Positions 24,166-32,750 are shown, counted from the stretch's first letter. The stretch is 64,000 bases of DNA from Egicoccus sp. AB-alg2 (GCF_041821065.1 NZ_JBGUAX010000002.1:434001-498000), one strand, 5' to 3'. A program made the numbers and translations. The notes: generated by a model not told the origin, from the sequence alone.

Positions 24166-25178
24166 CGTTCGCCCTCCCGGCGGCGGCCGAGCCGCGCGAC
24201 CGTCTCCTCGACGTCCATGCCGTGCAGGCGCAGCAGGTTCTCGCCGAGGATCTTGCGCTTGGCCTGTTCGGTGAGCTGCGGGTAGCCGTAGCCCTCGACG
24301 AGGTCGTCGGGGATCTGAAAGTCCCAGAACGCCTCGAGTGCCCACTGCGGATGGAAGATCGGCGCCTCGCTGCCGTAGACGATCTTGTCCTCGCCGGCCC
24401 AGAACAACAGCTTGCCGAGCACCTCGGCGAACTGCCGTGGCGCCCGGACGATGAAGTCGATCGTCGCCGCCAGTGACGCGTACAGGTTGGGATGCCGGAT
24501 CAGCTGCCAGCAGGTCTCGTCGAGGAAGGGCAGCCCGACGTGGAAGATGACGAAGTCGATGTCGGGGAACGCGGCGGCGGCGCCGTCCATGTCCCACGTC
24601 TGGGTGTGCTCGATGGGCTGCGGTCCGAGTGGCACGCCCTTGTGGACCCCGATCAGGTGGATCCCGAGCTCGCGGGCCTTCTCGAACACCGGGAACGCGA
24701 CCACCGGGTCGTCCATCCGCCACGGCACCGGCCGGCCGTAGTCGTAGCGGGTGTTGTAGAACTTGAAGGCCCTCGCGCCGTAGCGCTCGACCTGTTCCTC
24801 CATCTCGTCGAGCGCCTTGCGGCCCTCCATCGGGTTGACGGTGCCCCAGAAGACGATCCGTTCCGGATCGCGCTGAGCGAGCTCGGCGCACTCCTGCCAC
24901 GGCGACAGCCCGTCCCGGAACAGGTCCGTCAGCGGCAACGGCATCGACACCAGCATGTCCGTGTCGGACTGGTCGAAGACCATCTCGCGGATCTCGCCGA
25001 TGTCCCACTGCTTGAGCCACTCCTCCGGCGGCAGGACGGTCTGGCCCTCCGGTGTCAGAGTCGCGTGGAAGGCGTACAGGTGCTGGCCGAACGCCTCGCC
25101 GGCGGAGCCGAGGGCGTTCTTGGGGTCGGCGTTGAAGGGGTGGGCCACCCCGTCGAACACGAAGGCGTCACCGATCAT
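24162..25178 (-). CDS. Amidohydrolase-2 (ACMSD-like) family protein with altered metal motif
   Basis: 338 residues of a TIM-barrel metal-dependent hydrolase or decarboxylase: VFDGVAHPFN at strand 1, IVFWGTVNPMEGRKALDEME, FKFYNTRYDYGRP, IHLIGVHKG, DFVIFHVGLPFLDETCW and KIVYGSEAPIFHP. The family normally has HxH on strand 1 and an Asp in GSDxP; here strand 1 has a single His (AHP) and the last ligand is Glu (GSEAP). Either a mononuclear site with different ligands or a changed reaction is implied. It overlaps the DUF59 gene by 11 nt upstream and the formamidase gene by 4 nt downstream. Confidence 0.82.
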   Translation of the reverse strand: MIGDAFVFDGVAHPFNADPKNALGSAGEAFGQHLYAFHATLTPEGQTVLPPEEWLKQWDIGEIREMVFDQSDTDMLVSMPLPLTDLFRDGLSPWQECAELAQRDPERIVFWGTVNPMEGRKALDEMEEQVERYGARAFKFYNTRYDYGRPVPWRMDDPVVAFPVFEKARELGIHLIGVHKGVPLGPQPIEHTQTWDMDGAAAAFPDIDFVIFHVGLPFLDETCWQLIRHPNLYASLAATIDFIVRAPRQFAEVLGKLLFWAGEDKIVYGSEAPIFHPQWALEAFWDFQIPDDLVEGYGYPQLTEQAKRKILGENLLRLHGMDVEETVARLGRRREGER

Positions 25179-25560
25179 GGTCGGCTCCTGGCTCGGAGTT
25201 CGTCGCGGCGAGGAAGGCGTCGCGGTCGCCGACCTCGACGGGTTCGGGCAGGAAGCGCAGCGCCGCGCGGGCCGCCGGCGAGAGACGGTCGCCGGACCAG
25301 GCCGTGTCGAGGGTGATCCGCACCGCCGCGTCCGCGACCCCAGGCACCGTCCGCACCGCGGCGGTGATCTCGTCCAGCAAATCCACCTGGAACGGGCACC
25401 AGCCGCTGGTCAGCACGATCTCCACGTCGGCGTTGCCCTGGCCGTCGACGCGGACGTCGTCGACCAGCCCCATGTCGACCACCGAGATGCCGCGGTCCCG
25501 GCAGCACGGATCGACGACCCCACGCAACGACTCGACGATGGCCTCGGGTACCGACGCCAC
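25168..25560 (-). CDS. DUF59/MIP18-family (PaaD/SufT-like) metal-sulfur cluster assembly protein
   Basis: 130 residues. VVDPCCRDRGISVVDMGLVDDVRVD and IVLTSGWCPFQVDLLDEITAAV match the DUF59 core, including the conserved Cys after the second strand; VRITLDTAWSGDRLSPAARAAL is the PaaD-like C-terminal part. Such proteins help mature Fe-S enzymes. The start is GTG 25560, 5 nt behind GGGAGG; readings further upstream are low-complexity. It is the first gene of the operon and divergent from the IclR regulator. It implies that one of the operon enzymes, or a partner, carries a metal or Fe-S centre. Confidence 0.82.
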   Translation of the reverse strand: MASVPEAIVESLRGVVDPCCRDRGISVVDMGLVDDVRVDGQGNADVEIVLTSGWCPFQVDLLDEITAAVRTVPGVADAAVRITLDTAWSGDRLSPAARAALRFLPEPVEVGDRDAFLAATNSEPGADHDR

Positions 25561-25656
25561 GGCGACCTCCCGTCCGACCGGCCGGCGCACGGCGCCGTCC
25601 GATCCGCTCCCGAGGTCAGCCAACGCGGCGGGACCCCTTCCCGCAACGACGGGGTT

Positions 25657-25669
25657 TTCATATCCTGAA
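25657..25669. promoter_or_regulatory. Inverted repeat, candidate IclR-type operator
   Basis: TTCA and TGAA arms flank a 5-nt AT-rich centre in the divergent region between the IclR gene and the DUF59 operon. This is the most AT-rich spot of that region and lies 27 bp before the IclR start. IclR-family operators are often short AT-rich palindromes of this kind. Confidence 0.35.
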
Positions 25670-25695
25670 CGCCGGGTCGAGCGGGAGGCGGGATC

Positions 25696-26448
25696 GTGGA
25701 GCCGCCGTCGGATCTCATCCAGAGCGTGTCGCGGGCGCTGCGGATCCTGGAGGCCGTTGGCGCCTCGCCCGGTGGCTGCAACCCGAAGGTGGTCGCGCGG
25801 CGCTGCGACCTGCACCTGTCGACCACCTACCACCTGCTGCGGACCCTGGCCTACGAGGGCTACCTGGCGCGAACGTCCGAAGGCGACTACCGGCTGGGGC
25901 TGGAGATCTCGGACCGGTTCCGCGACCTGCAGGCCAGCCTCACCCGGCCGCCACGCGTCGCCGCGGTGCTGCGCCACCTGGCCGACACCACCGGCCACAG
26001 CGCCTACCTCGCCCGGTTCGTCGACGACCGGGTCGCCATCGCCGGGGTGGTCGAGGCCGCCGGCTCACCGCACCTCGAGGACCTCATCCCCGGTTTCGAC
26101 GAAGCCCCGCACGCCACCGCGCTGGGCAAGGCGCTGCTGTCGCGGCTGCCGTCGCGTCGTCGTCACGATCTCGTGCGGGGGGCCGGGATGCGGCCGTTCA
26201 CGTCACGCACCATCCGCGACCTCGCCGCACTGGACGCGGAACTGGCCGGCACGGATGTCGACACGGTGTTCGTCGAGCACGGCCAGTTCCGCGGCGGCGT
26301 GTCGTGCGCGGCGATGCTGGTGCCCACCGCCGACCCGGAGGACCCCTGGTGGGCGATCGCGGTCAGCGCGGCGTCACCGACCTTCGCCGGCCGGCGCGAG
26401 CGGCTGGCCGCGGGCCTGCGCGTGGCCGCGGGCGATCTCGCGGCCTGA
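25696..26448 (+). CDS. IclR-family transcriptional regulator
   Basis: 250 residues. N-terminal winged helix-turn-helix: SVSRALRILEAVGAS, KVVARRCDLHLSTTYHLLRTLAYEGYLAR, YRLGLEISDRF (about residues 10-75). The C-terminal ligand domain has PHATALGKALLSRLP, FTSRTIRDLAALDAELA, DTVFVEHGQFRGGVSCAAMLVP and WAIAVSAASPTF. The GTG start follows GGGAGG. Divergent orientation next to the four-gene operon makes it the likely regulator of that pathway, acting on a small organic acid or amide ligand. Confidence 0.92.
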   Translation: MEPPSDLIQSVSRALRILEAVGASPGGCNPKVVARRCDLHLSTTYHLLRTLAYEGYLARTSEGDYRLGLEISDRFRDLQASLTRPPRVAAVLRHLADTTGHSAYLARFVDDRVAIAGVVEAAGSPHLEDLIPGFDEAPHATALGKALLSRLPSRRRHDLVRGAGMRPFTSRTIRDLAALDAELAGTDVDTVFVEHGQFRGGVSCAAMLVPTADPEDPWWAIAVSAASPTFAGRRERLAAGLRVAAGDLAA

Positions 26449-26465
26449 GAAGCCCCCGTCGCCGG

Positions 26466-27281
26466 TCAGACGTCCGGGTGCCCGAGCAGCGCCAGGACCT
26501 CGTCGTGGACGCGCCCGTTGGAGTACAGCACCGGACCGCCGTGGTCGAGACGCGGCGCGCCGTGCAGGTCGGTGCAGCGTCCGCCTGCCCCGGCCACGAT
26601 GGCCGCGAACGCGGCGAAGTCCCACGGCCCGCCGCGCACGTGCAGGCAGGCGAGCGCCTCGCCGGCCGCGACCCGCAGGGCCCCGTGGACCGGCCCGTCG
26701 AGGTGGCCCGCGCCGCCCGCGAGCGTCGCGAGCGCCGCCGCGTGCGCGGGTGACAACGACGCACGGGACGGCAGCGACGTGACCGGACCCGGCAGGCCGC
26801 CCGCGGCCACGGCCAGTTGACGGGCCACCATGGGCGGTCCCGACCGGGACGTCGTGGGTGACGCCGGCGGCAGGTCGGCGACCTCGGCGGGATGCTCCGG
26901 CCCGCCCCACCAGCGGCGCCCGAGTCCCGGGCTCGTGCTGATCCCGTAGGTCACCACCCCGTCGACGACCAGCGCGATCTCCGTCGCCCAGCCCGGGCGG
27001 CCGCGCACGAAGTGCACCGTGCCGTCGATGCCGTCGACGACCCAGGTCCGCCGTGCTGCCCCGACCGCCCCGATCTCCTCGCCGAGGACGGCGTCGCCGG
27101 GCCGTGCGTCGGCCAGAGCCGCCAGGATGGTGCGCTCGACCTGCAGGTCCGTCGCGGTCACCGGGCTGCCGTCGGCCTTGGTCTCGTGACTGAGCGTCGC
27201 GCCCGTGAAGGCGGCGGCGGTCACCGCGTCGGCGAGGTCGGCGAGGTGGTGTGCCAGCCCGACGTCGTCAGCCGTCGCCAT
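26466..27281 (-). CDS. Inositol-monophosphatase-family phosphatase, HisN-like
   Basis: 271 residues. Motifs of Mg-dependent IMPase enzymes: DGSPVTATDLQVERTI, AVLGEEIG with the metal Glu, TWVVDGIDGTVHFVRGRPGWATEIALVVDG with both metal Asp residues, and GGPWDFAAFAAIVAGAGG. The stretch HFVRGRPGWAT is like KNFVRGVPVWAT of actinobacterial HisN-type histidinol-phosphate phosphatases, so that activity is the best guess. DGIDGT replaces the usual DPIDGT. The ATG at 27281 overlaps the 3' end of the voltage-sensor-like gene by 14 nt. Confidence 0.82.
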   Translation of the reverse strand: MATADDVGLAHHLADLADAVTAAAFTGATLSHETKADGSPVTATDLQVERTILAALADARPGDAVLGEEIGAVGAARRTWVVDGIDGTVHFVRGRPGWATEIALVVDGVVTYGISTSPGLGRRWWGGPEHPAEVADLPPASPTTSRSGPPMVARQLAVAAGGLPGPVTSLPSRASLSPAHAAALATLAGGAGHLDGPVHGALRVAAGEALACLHVRGGPWDFAAFAAIVAGAGGRCTDLHGAPRLDHGGPVLYSNGRVHDEVLALLGHPDV

Positions 27282-27936
27282 CCCGGCTCCCCTCGTGAGC
27301 GGCGTCCTCGGCGTCCTCGGCGTACTCGGCGTCCGCGTCGCCACGGTTGGTGCGTACGACGTACGTGGCGATGCCCAGCAGCAGCCCGGCGACGAGGATG
27401 CCGGGCACACCGACGCGGTCGGTGACCGCCTGGAACCAGCGGCTCTCCCGCGAGGTCGGGTCGGCGAGGACCATCCCGACGAAGGCGGCGGCCGTCAGGG
27501 TCGACACGGCCGTGACCGCCCGCGCCCAGGGCCCGCGCAGCCCGTGCCGCTCGCCGATGACGCGTCCGGCCTTGACGATGCGGCGGACCCGCACGATCCG
27601 CAGGGCGCCGAACACCCGTAGCAGCCGGAGCAGTTGCACCGGCCCCACGGCGAAGACGACCGCCGGGATCACGGCCAGGGTCAGCGCCACCAGCCACCGG
27701 TTGCGTCGCAGCCAGGCCCGCTTGTCGCCGGCGACGGCCAACAGCACCACCGTCTCGGCCACCAGCACCGCACCGGAAAGGGTGTTGAGGGTCGAACCCG
27801 CCGTGGCCAGCGGTTCTCCCAGCAGGGTCAGGAAGGTCGCGGGCACCGACGCCAGCGCCGCGACCAGCACCGGCACCGCCAACCGCTCGGCGAGGCGGTC
27901 GGCGCGGTCCGAGCGGTCGGCGCAGGTGTCGGTCAC
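27268..27936 (-). CDS. Six-helix membrane protein resembling a voltage-gated ion channel without selectivity filter
   Basis: 222 residues. Predicted segments: VPVLVAALASVPATFLTLL, LNTLSGAVLVAETVVLLAV, RWLVALTLAVIPAVVFAVG, then an S4-like amphipathic helix with regularly spaced Arg/Lys (QLLRLLRVFGALRIVRVRR), and two more helices AVTAVSTLTAAAFVGMVL and VPGILVAGLLLGIATYVV. The order matches S1-S6 of voltage-gated channels, but the S5-S6 loop (DPTSRESRWFQAVTDR) has no TVGYG-type filter. The C-terminus is highly acidic. GTG start at 27936. Function unknown; a sensor or proton-conducting protein is possible. Confidence 0.65.
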   Translation of the reverse strand: MTDTCADRSDRADRLAERLAVPVLVAALASVPATFLTLLGEPLATAGSTLNTLSGAVLVAETVVLLAVAGDKRAWLRRNRWLVALTLAVIPAVVFAVGPVQLLRLLRVFGALRIVRVRRIVKAGRVIGERHGLRGPWARAVTAVSTLTAAAFVGMVLADPTSRESRWFQAVTDRVGVPGILVAGLLLGIATYVVRTNRGDADAEYAEDAEDAAHEGSRDGDG

Positions 27937-27957
27937 GTGGGTGACGCTACCGTCCGC

Positions 27958-29793
27958 TCATTCCGACCCGGCGGCGGCGTGGTCGGCGCCGACCGCGCCG
28001 GGCTCCCAACCACGCGGCAGGGCACGGGTGGCCGGGAAGAGCAGGTCGATGAACTTCTCCGCCGTCGGCTGCGGCTCGTGGTTGGCCAGCCCAGGGCGCT
28101 CGTTGGCCTCGATGAACACGTACTCGTCGCGGCTCACGTCCGGGACCAGCAGGTCCAGCCCCACCACCGGGATGTCGAGCTTCTGGCTCGCCCGCACGGC
28201 GGCCTCCGCCAGCGCCGGATGCAGCCGCTGCGTGACGTCGTGGATGGTGCCGCCCGTGTGGAGGTTGGCGGTGCGGCGGACCTCCAGTTCCTCGCCCTCG
28301 GGTAGCACGTCGTCGAGGGCGTAGCCGTTGTCGATGCAGGCCTTCTCCGTGACCTCGTCCATCGGGATGGCCGACTCACCGCCGGTCGCCGCCGAGCGGC
28401 GCCGTGACGTGGACTCGATCAGCTCGCGCACGCTGTGCTCGCCGGTCCCGATCACGGTCGCCGGTCGCCGGATGGCCGCCGCGACGACGTGGTGGCCGAT
28501 CACCACGATGCGCAGGTCCTGCCCGCTGACGCACTCCTCGAGCAGCACGTTGGGGCAGTACGTCTCCGCGCGGCGGATCGCCTCGCGCAGCTCGTCGACG
28601 CTCGTCACGCCGACGGTGATGCCCTGTCCCTGCTCCCCGCGAGCCGGCTTGACCACCAGCTCGCCGAGCTCCTCGAGCAGGACCTCGTCCTCGGTGTCGC
28701 CGCTGGCGAGGGCACCGCGCGGGACGCGCAGGCCCGCCTCGGCCAGCAGCCGGTTCGTCAACCGTTTGTCGTCGCACTTGCTCATGGCGACGGCGGTGGT
28801 GAGCTCGGACAGCGATTCGCGGGTCTGCACGCTTCGCCCGCCGTGGGTGAGCTGCAGCAGCCCGCTCTCCGCGTCCAGCACCTCGACGGAGATGCCGCGA
28901 CGCAGCGCCTCGTCGGCGATGATCCGGGCGTAGGGGTTGAGGTCGTCGAGTCGCTCGGCCGGCGCCGCCGCGAACAGCCGCTCGTTGATGGGGTTCTTGC
29001 GCTTGACGCAGAACACCGGCACGCGGACGAAACCGAGCTTCTCGTACAGGCCGATCGCCGGTTCGTTGTCGTGGACGACCGACAGGTCGAGGTAGGCCCG
29101 CCCGCGCGCCTTGAAGCGGTCGAGCAGCGTGCCGACCAGCGCCTTGCCGACGCCGGGCCGTGTCGTCTGGGGATCGACGGCCAGGCACCACAGGCTGGTG
29201 CCGTCCTCGGGGTCGTTGAAGGCGAGGCGGTGGTCCACGCCGGTCACGGTGCCGATGACCTCGCCCGTGTCGGCGTCCTCGGCGACGAGGTAGGTGAAGG
29301 TGGCCGTGCGCTGGTTCGCCCACAACACCTCGGCCGGTGCGGTCACCATGCCGGCCGCCGTGTAGATCCGGTTGACCGCGTCGGCGTCGCTCTGCGAGCG
29401 CATGTCCCGCACGATGACGCCGCGGACCGGATCGCGGGCGGCCCGGTGCTGGTGCAGCCACATCCGGTAGGTGTGGCTCGGGTCGATGAACAGCTCCTGC
29501 GGCGCGCGGGCGACCAGGACGTGGGGCTCGCGCACGTACAGGCAGATGTCGCGGCGGCCCGCCTCCTCCTCGGAGACGGTCTTGACCAGGTCGTCGTGCG
29601 TGGCGAAGGTCTGGCCGAAGATCAGCCGGCCCCAGCCGCACTCCAGGGCGACGTCGGGGACGAGGTCCGTCGTCAGGTGGGGCGGGCGCACGTCCCAGGA
29701 ACGCGTCGACAGGCGTGACCCGTGGCTGGGCTTGGAGGCGTCTCGGACGTGCCCGCGGGCAGCCCGCACACCCCGCTGGGACTGCGGGTTCAC
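27958..29793 (-). CDS. ngg: N-acetylglutaminylglutamine synthetase (GNAT plus ATP-grasp)
   Basis: 611 residues. The N-terminal half holds a GNAT acetyltransferase (VRGVIVRDMRSQSDADAVNRIY; LWCLAVDPQTTRPGVGKALVGTLL; LYEKLGFVRV). The C-terminal half is an ATP-grasp ligase (CDDKRLTNRLLAEAGLRVPRG, LVVKPARGEQGQGITVGV, IVVIGHHVVAAAIRRPATVIG, VVGLDLLVPD, EANERPGLANHEPQPTAEKF). Together they would make N-acetylglutaminylglutamine, the precursor of the osmolyte NAGGN. The start is taken as GTG 29793 because GGAGGAG stands 7 nt upstream; ATG 29850, inside the asnO 3' end, is possible. It lies directly downstream of asnO. Confidence 0.9.
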   Translation of the reverse strand: MNPQSQRGVRAARGHVRDASKPSHGSRLSTRSWDVRPPHLTTDLVPDVALECGWGRLIFGQTFATHDDLVKTVSEEEAGRRDICLYVREPHVLVARAPQELFIDPSHTYRMWLHQHRAARDPVRGVIVRDMRSQSDADAVNRIYTAAGMVTAPAEVLWANQRTATFTYLVAEDADTGEVIGTVTGVDHRLAFNDPEDGTSLWCLAVDPQTTRPGVGKALVGTLLDRFKARGRAYLDLSVVHDNEPAIGLYEKLGFVRVPVFCVKRKNPINERLFAAAPAERLDDLNPYARIIADEALRRGISVEVLDAESGLLQLTHGGRSVQTRESLSELTTAVAMSKCDDKRLTNRLLAEAGLRVPRGALASGDTEDEVLLEELGELVVKPARGEQGQGITVGVTSVDELREAIRRAETYCPNVLLEECVSGQDLRIVVIGHHVVAAAIRRPATVIGTGEHSVRELIESTSRRRSAATGGESAIPMDEVTEKACIDNGYALDDVLPEGEELEVRRTANLHTGGTIHDVTQRLHPALAEAAVRASQKLDIPVVGLDLLVPDVSRDEYVFIEANERPGLANHEPQPTAEKFIDLLFPATRALPRGWEPGAVGADHAAAGSE

Positions 29794-29833
29794 CGGATCT
29801 CCTCCACGTCGATGCCGGTCGTCGCCGTCCGGG

Positions 29834-31654
29834 TCACGGACGGACGTCATGGGTCTGCAGCCACCGTTCGAGCAGCGCGAGCTGCCACAGCTTGTTGCCA
29901 CGCAGCGGCGTGAGCTGGCCGTTGGGGTCACCCAACAGCTGCTGCACCGCCTCGGGCCGGAACAGCCCACGCTCGCGGGCCTCCGGTGCGTGCAGGGCGT
30001 CGCGCACCAGGTCCAGGTACGGGCCCTGCAGGTACTTCAGCGCCGGCACCGGGAAGTACCCCTTCGGCCGGTCGATCACCTCGTTCGGGATGACGCGCCG
30101 GGCGGCCTCCTTGAGCACGCCCTTGCCCTCCTGGGCGAGCTTGAGCTCGGGCGGGATCCGGGCGGCGACCTCCAGCACCTCGTGGTCCAGGAACGGCACC
30201 CGGGCCTCCAGGCCCCACGCCATCGTCATGTTGTCGACCCGCTTCACCGGGTCGTCGACCAGCATGATCTGCGAGTCCAGCCGCAACGCCATGTCCGTGG
30301 CGGTCTGCGCACCGGCCGTGGCGAAGTGCTCGGCGACGAAGCGGCGCGAGACGTCCTCGTCGACGAGGTGGTCGGGCGCGACCAGCGCGGCCATCTCCTC
30401 GTGCGGGCGGTCGAAGAACGCCTGGGCGTAGCGTTCGACGGCGGCCGCCACGAGCCGCTCGCGGTCGGCCTCGCCGAGTTCGTCGGTCAGCGCCTGCATC
30501 GGCGGGTACCAGTGGTAGCCGGCGAACACCTCGTCGGCGCCCTGGCCGGACTGCACGACCTTGACGTGCTGGCTGACCTCCTGGCTGAGCAGGTAGAAGG
30601 CCACGGCGTCGTGGCTGACCATCGGTTCGCTCATGGCGTGGATGGCCTGGTCCAACGCCGGCAGCATGCGCTCGGTGTCGATGCGCAGGCGGTGGTGATT
30701 GGTCTCGAAGTGCTCCGCGATGACGTCGGAGTACTTGAACTCGTCGCCTTCCTCACCGCCGAACGACTCGAACCCGATGGAGAAGGTGTTGAGGCCCTTC
30801 TGACCGGCCTCCGCGAGCAGGCCGACGACCAGCGACGAGTCGAGTCCGCCCGAGAGCAGCACCCCGACCGGCACGTCGGCGACCAGGCGCCACTGCACGG
30901 CGCTGCGCATCGCGTCGAGGACCGCGTCCTCCCAGTCGTGCGCCGTCCAGTCGGCACGGTCGGGGTCGCGCGTGAAGTTGGGCCGCCAGTACTCGGTCGT
31001 CGTCCGCGACCCGTCGGCCTCGATGGCGATGGTCGTCGCCGGCGGCACCTTGCGCACGCCGTTGAGGATCGTGCGCGGCGCCGGCACGACCGAGTGCCAG
31101 GTGAGGTAGTGGTGCAGGGCCACCGGATCGATCGAGGTGTCCACGCCCCCACCGGCGACCAGCGCCGGCAGGCTGGAGGCGAACCGCAGGCGCGACGGTT
31201 CGTCGACGACGTACAGCGGCTTGATACCGAACCGGTCCCGACCGATGAAGGTGCGGCCGGTGCCCCGCTCGTGGATGACGAAGGCGAACATGCCCTGCAG
31301 GCGGTCGACGAAGCGGTCGCCCCAGGCGTGGTAGGCCTTGAGGACCACCTCGGTGTCGGAGGTGGAGAAGAACTCGTAGCCCTCGGCCTGCAGTTCCTCG
31401 CGCAGCGGCTGGTAGTTGTAGATGCAGCCGTTGAAGACGAGCGTGAGGCCGAGCCGCGCGTCGTGCATCGGCTGGTTGCCGCACGAGGACAGGTCGATGA
31501 TCGACAGGCGTCGGTGTCCCATCGCGATCGGGCCCGCCGACCAGATGCCTTCGCCGTCCGGTCCGCGCGAGATCATCCGTCCGGTCATCCGGTAGACGGC
31601 ACCGACGTCCGGCGTCGCACCGTCGAATCGGAGTTCACCGCTGAAACCGCACAT
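29834..31654 (-). CDS. asnO: N-acetylglutaminylglutamine amidotransferase AsnO
   Basis: 606 residues, asparagine-synthetase-B fold. MCGFSGE gives the N-terminal nucleophile Cys2 after Met removal; RGPDGEGIW, GHRRLSIIDLS and NGCIYNYQPLREEL complete the glutaminase half. The synthetase half has the PP-loop VGVLLSGGLDSSLVVGLLA, SDVIAEHFETNHH, SGQGADEVFAGYHWY and ARVPFLDHEVLEVA. With Ngg it would amidate N-acetylglutaminylglutamine to NAGGN, a compatible solute made by salt-stressed bacteria. The start at 31654 is fixed by the Cys2 requirement. Upstream, 31655-31943 (289 bp) holds no gene and presumably the promoter; I could not place one with confidence. Confidence 0.92.
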   Translation of the reverse strand: MCGFSGELRFDGATPDVGAVYRMTGRMISRGPDGEGIWSAGPIAMGHRRLSIIDLSSCGNQPMHDARLGLTLVFNGCIYNYQPLREELQAEGYEFFSTSDTEVVLKAYHAWGDRFVDRLQGMFAFVIHERGTGRTFIGRDRFGIKPLYVVDEPSRLRFASSLPALVAGGGVDTSIDPVALHHYLTWHSVVPAPRTILNGVRKVPPATTIAIEADGSRTTTEYWRPNFTRDPDRADWTAHDWEDAVLDAMRSAVQWRLVADVPVGVLLSGGLDSSLVVGLLAEAGQKGLNTFSIGFESFGGEEGDEFKYSDVIAEHFETNHHRLRIDTERMLPALDQAIHAMSEPMVSHDAVAFYLLSQEVSQHVKVVQSGQGADEVFAGYHWYPPMQALTDELGEADRERLVAAAVERYAQAFFDRPHEEMAALVAPDHLVDEDVSRRFVAEHFATAGAQTATDMALRLDSQIMLVDDPVKRVDNMTMAWGLEARVPFLDHEVLEVAARIPPELKLAQEGKGVLKEAARRVIPNEVIDRPKGYFPVPALKYLQGPYLDLVRDALHAPEARERGLFRPEAVQQLLGDPNGQLTPLRGNKLWQLALLERWLQTHDVRP

Positions 31655-31943
31655 GTCGGGGGGTTCCTTCGTGTCCGTTTGGCAGCATGCGTGGTGGCCG
31701 CAGGGGCGGGTGGCGTAGCGGGGCCGCACCCCTCGGTGGCCGCCACACGCCCGGCCGCGACGGCCACCTCGACGTTGCCCCGAGCCTGTCGAGTGCCGCG
31801 GGACCCCTCAACCTCCGGGCACTGACCGATCGGGCAGCCTCACCGTTTGCGGGTCCACCCGGACAGGCGGCCCGCCGGCCGGCGACGCGGCCGGTCCTGC
31901 TCGTCAGGGGTCACACGACACGGGTGCCGTACGTCTCGCCGAG

Positions 31944-32750
31944 TCAGGAGTGCGCTGGTGCCGCGTCGCAGCGCTGCTCGAGCCAGGCGGCCGCACGCTG
32001 CCAGAGCGGCTCGTCCGGGTCGATGACCGCCATGTGCTCGCAGGTGTCCACGAGCAGTTCGACCTCGTCCCCGACGGCGGTGACGGCCGCGGCGTAGGCC
32101 TCGGACTGTGCCAGCGGCACACTGTCGTCGTCCTCGCCGTGGACGAGCAGGACCGGCACGCCGTGGCCGACCAGCTGCACGGGGTCGGCGAGGTCCCAGC
32201 GCTCGGGCACGTCCGAGGACGCGCCGCCCAGCAGGTCGGCCATCGCGCCGCTGCCCATGCCGTCGCGCTCGCCGCGCCGCAGGTCCGCGACCGGTGCCAG
32301 TCCGACGGCGACGGTCGGGACCAGCCGGGGGGCGGCACCGACCGCACCCGCGGGTAGCCGTGATCGGCCGGCGAGCCACAGCGCGAGGTGGCCACCGGCG
32401 GAGTGGCCGACCACCGCGACGCGGGTGAGGTCCAGCGGCGCGTCGAGGTCGGCCAGCGCGTCGACGGCCGCCGCCACGTCCAGGAGTGTGTTCGGCCAAC
32501 CGCCGCGGTCCTCGTCGGGGATCACCCGGTCGGGAGGGGGCACCCGCCGGTACTCCACGTTCCAGACCGCGAACCCGCGCCTGGCCAGGTCGCGCGCGAG
32601 CGGCTCGGTCAGGTCGCGGACGTACTGGTGGCGCCAGAAGCCGCCGTGGACGAGCACGACGACCGGCCAGCCGGTCTCGGGCAGGTCCCCGTCCGGCAAC
32701 CACAGGTCGGCGACCTGGTCGGTGGCGGGGCCGTAGCGCTCGGTTCGCAC
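31944..32750 (-). CDS. Alpha/beta hydrolase (esterase/lipase-like)
   Basis: 268 residues. Oxyanion loop VVVLVHGGFWRHQY, nucleophile elbow VVGHSAGGHLALWLAG with the catalytic Ser, LLVHGEDDDSVPLAQSE with the catalytic Asp, and CEHMAVIDPDEPLWQ with the catalytic His. HGGFW and GHSAGGHLA are typical of the BD-FAE/kynurenine-formamidase-like and HSL-like esterases. Cytoplasmic. The GTG at 32750 behind AAGGA is taken as start; GTG 32786 is possible. Substrate not evident; next to glpD in divergent orientation. Confidence 0.82.
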   Translation of the reverse strand: MRTERYGPATDQVADLWLPDGDLPETGWPVVVLVHGGFWRHQYVRDLTEPLARDLARRGFAVWNVEYRRVPPPDRVIPDEDRGGWPNTLLDVAAAVDALADLDAPLDLTRVAVVGHSAGGHLALWLAGRSRLPAGAVGAAPRLVPTVAVGLAPVADLRRGERDGMGSGAMADLLGGASSDVPERWDLADPVQLVGHGVPVLLVHGEDDDSVPLAQSEAYAAAVTAVGDEVELLVDTCEHMAVIDPDEPLWQRAAAWLEQRCDAAPAHS

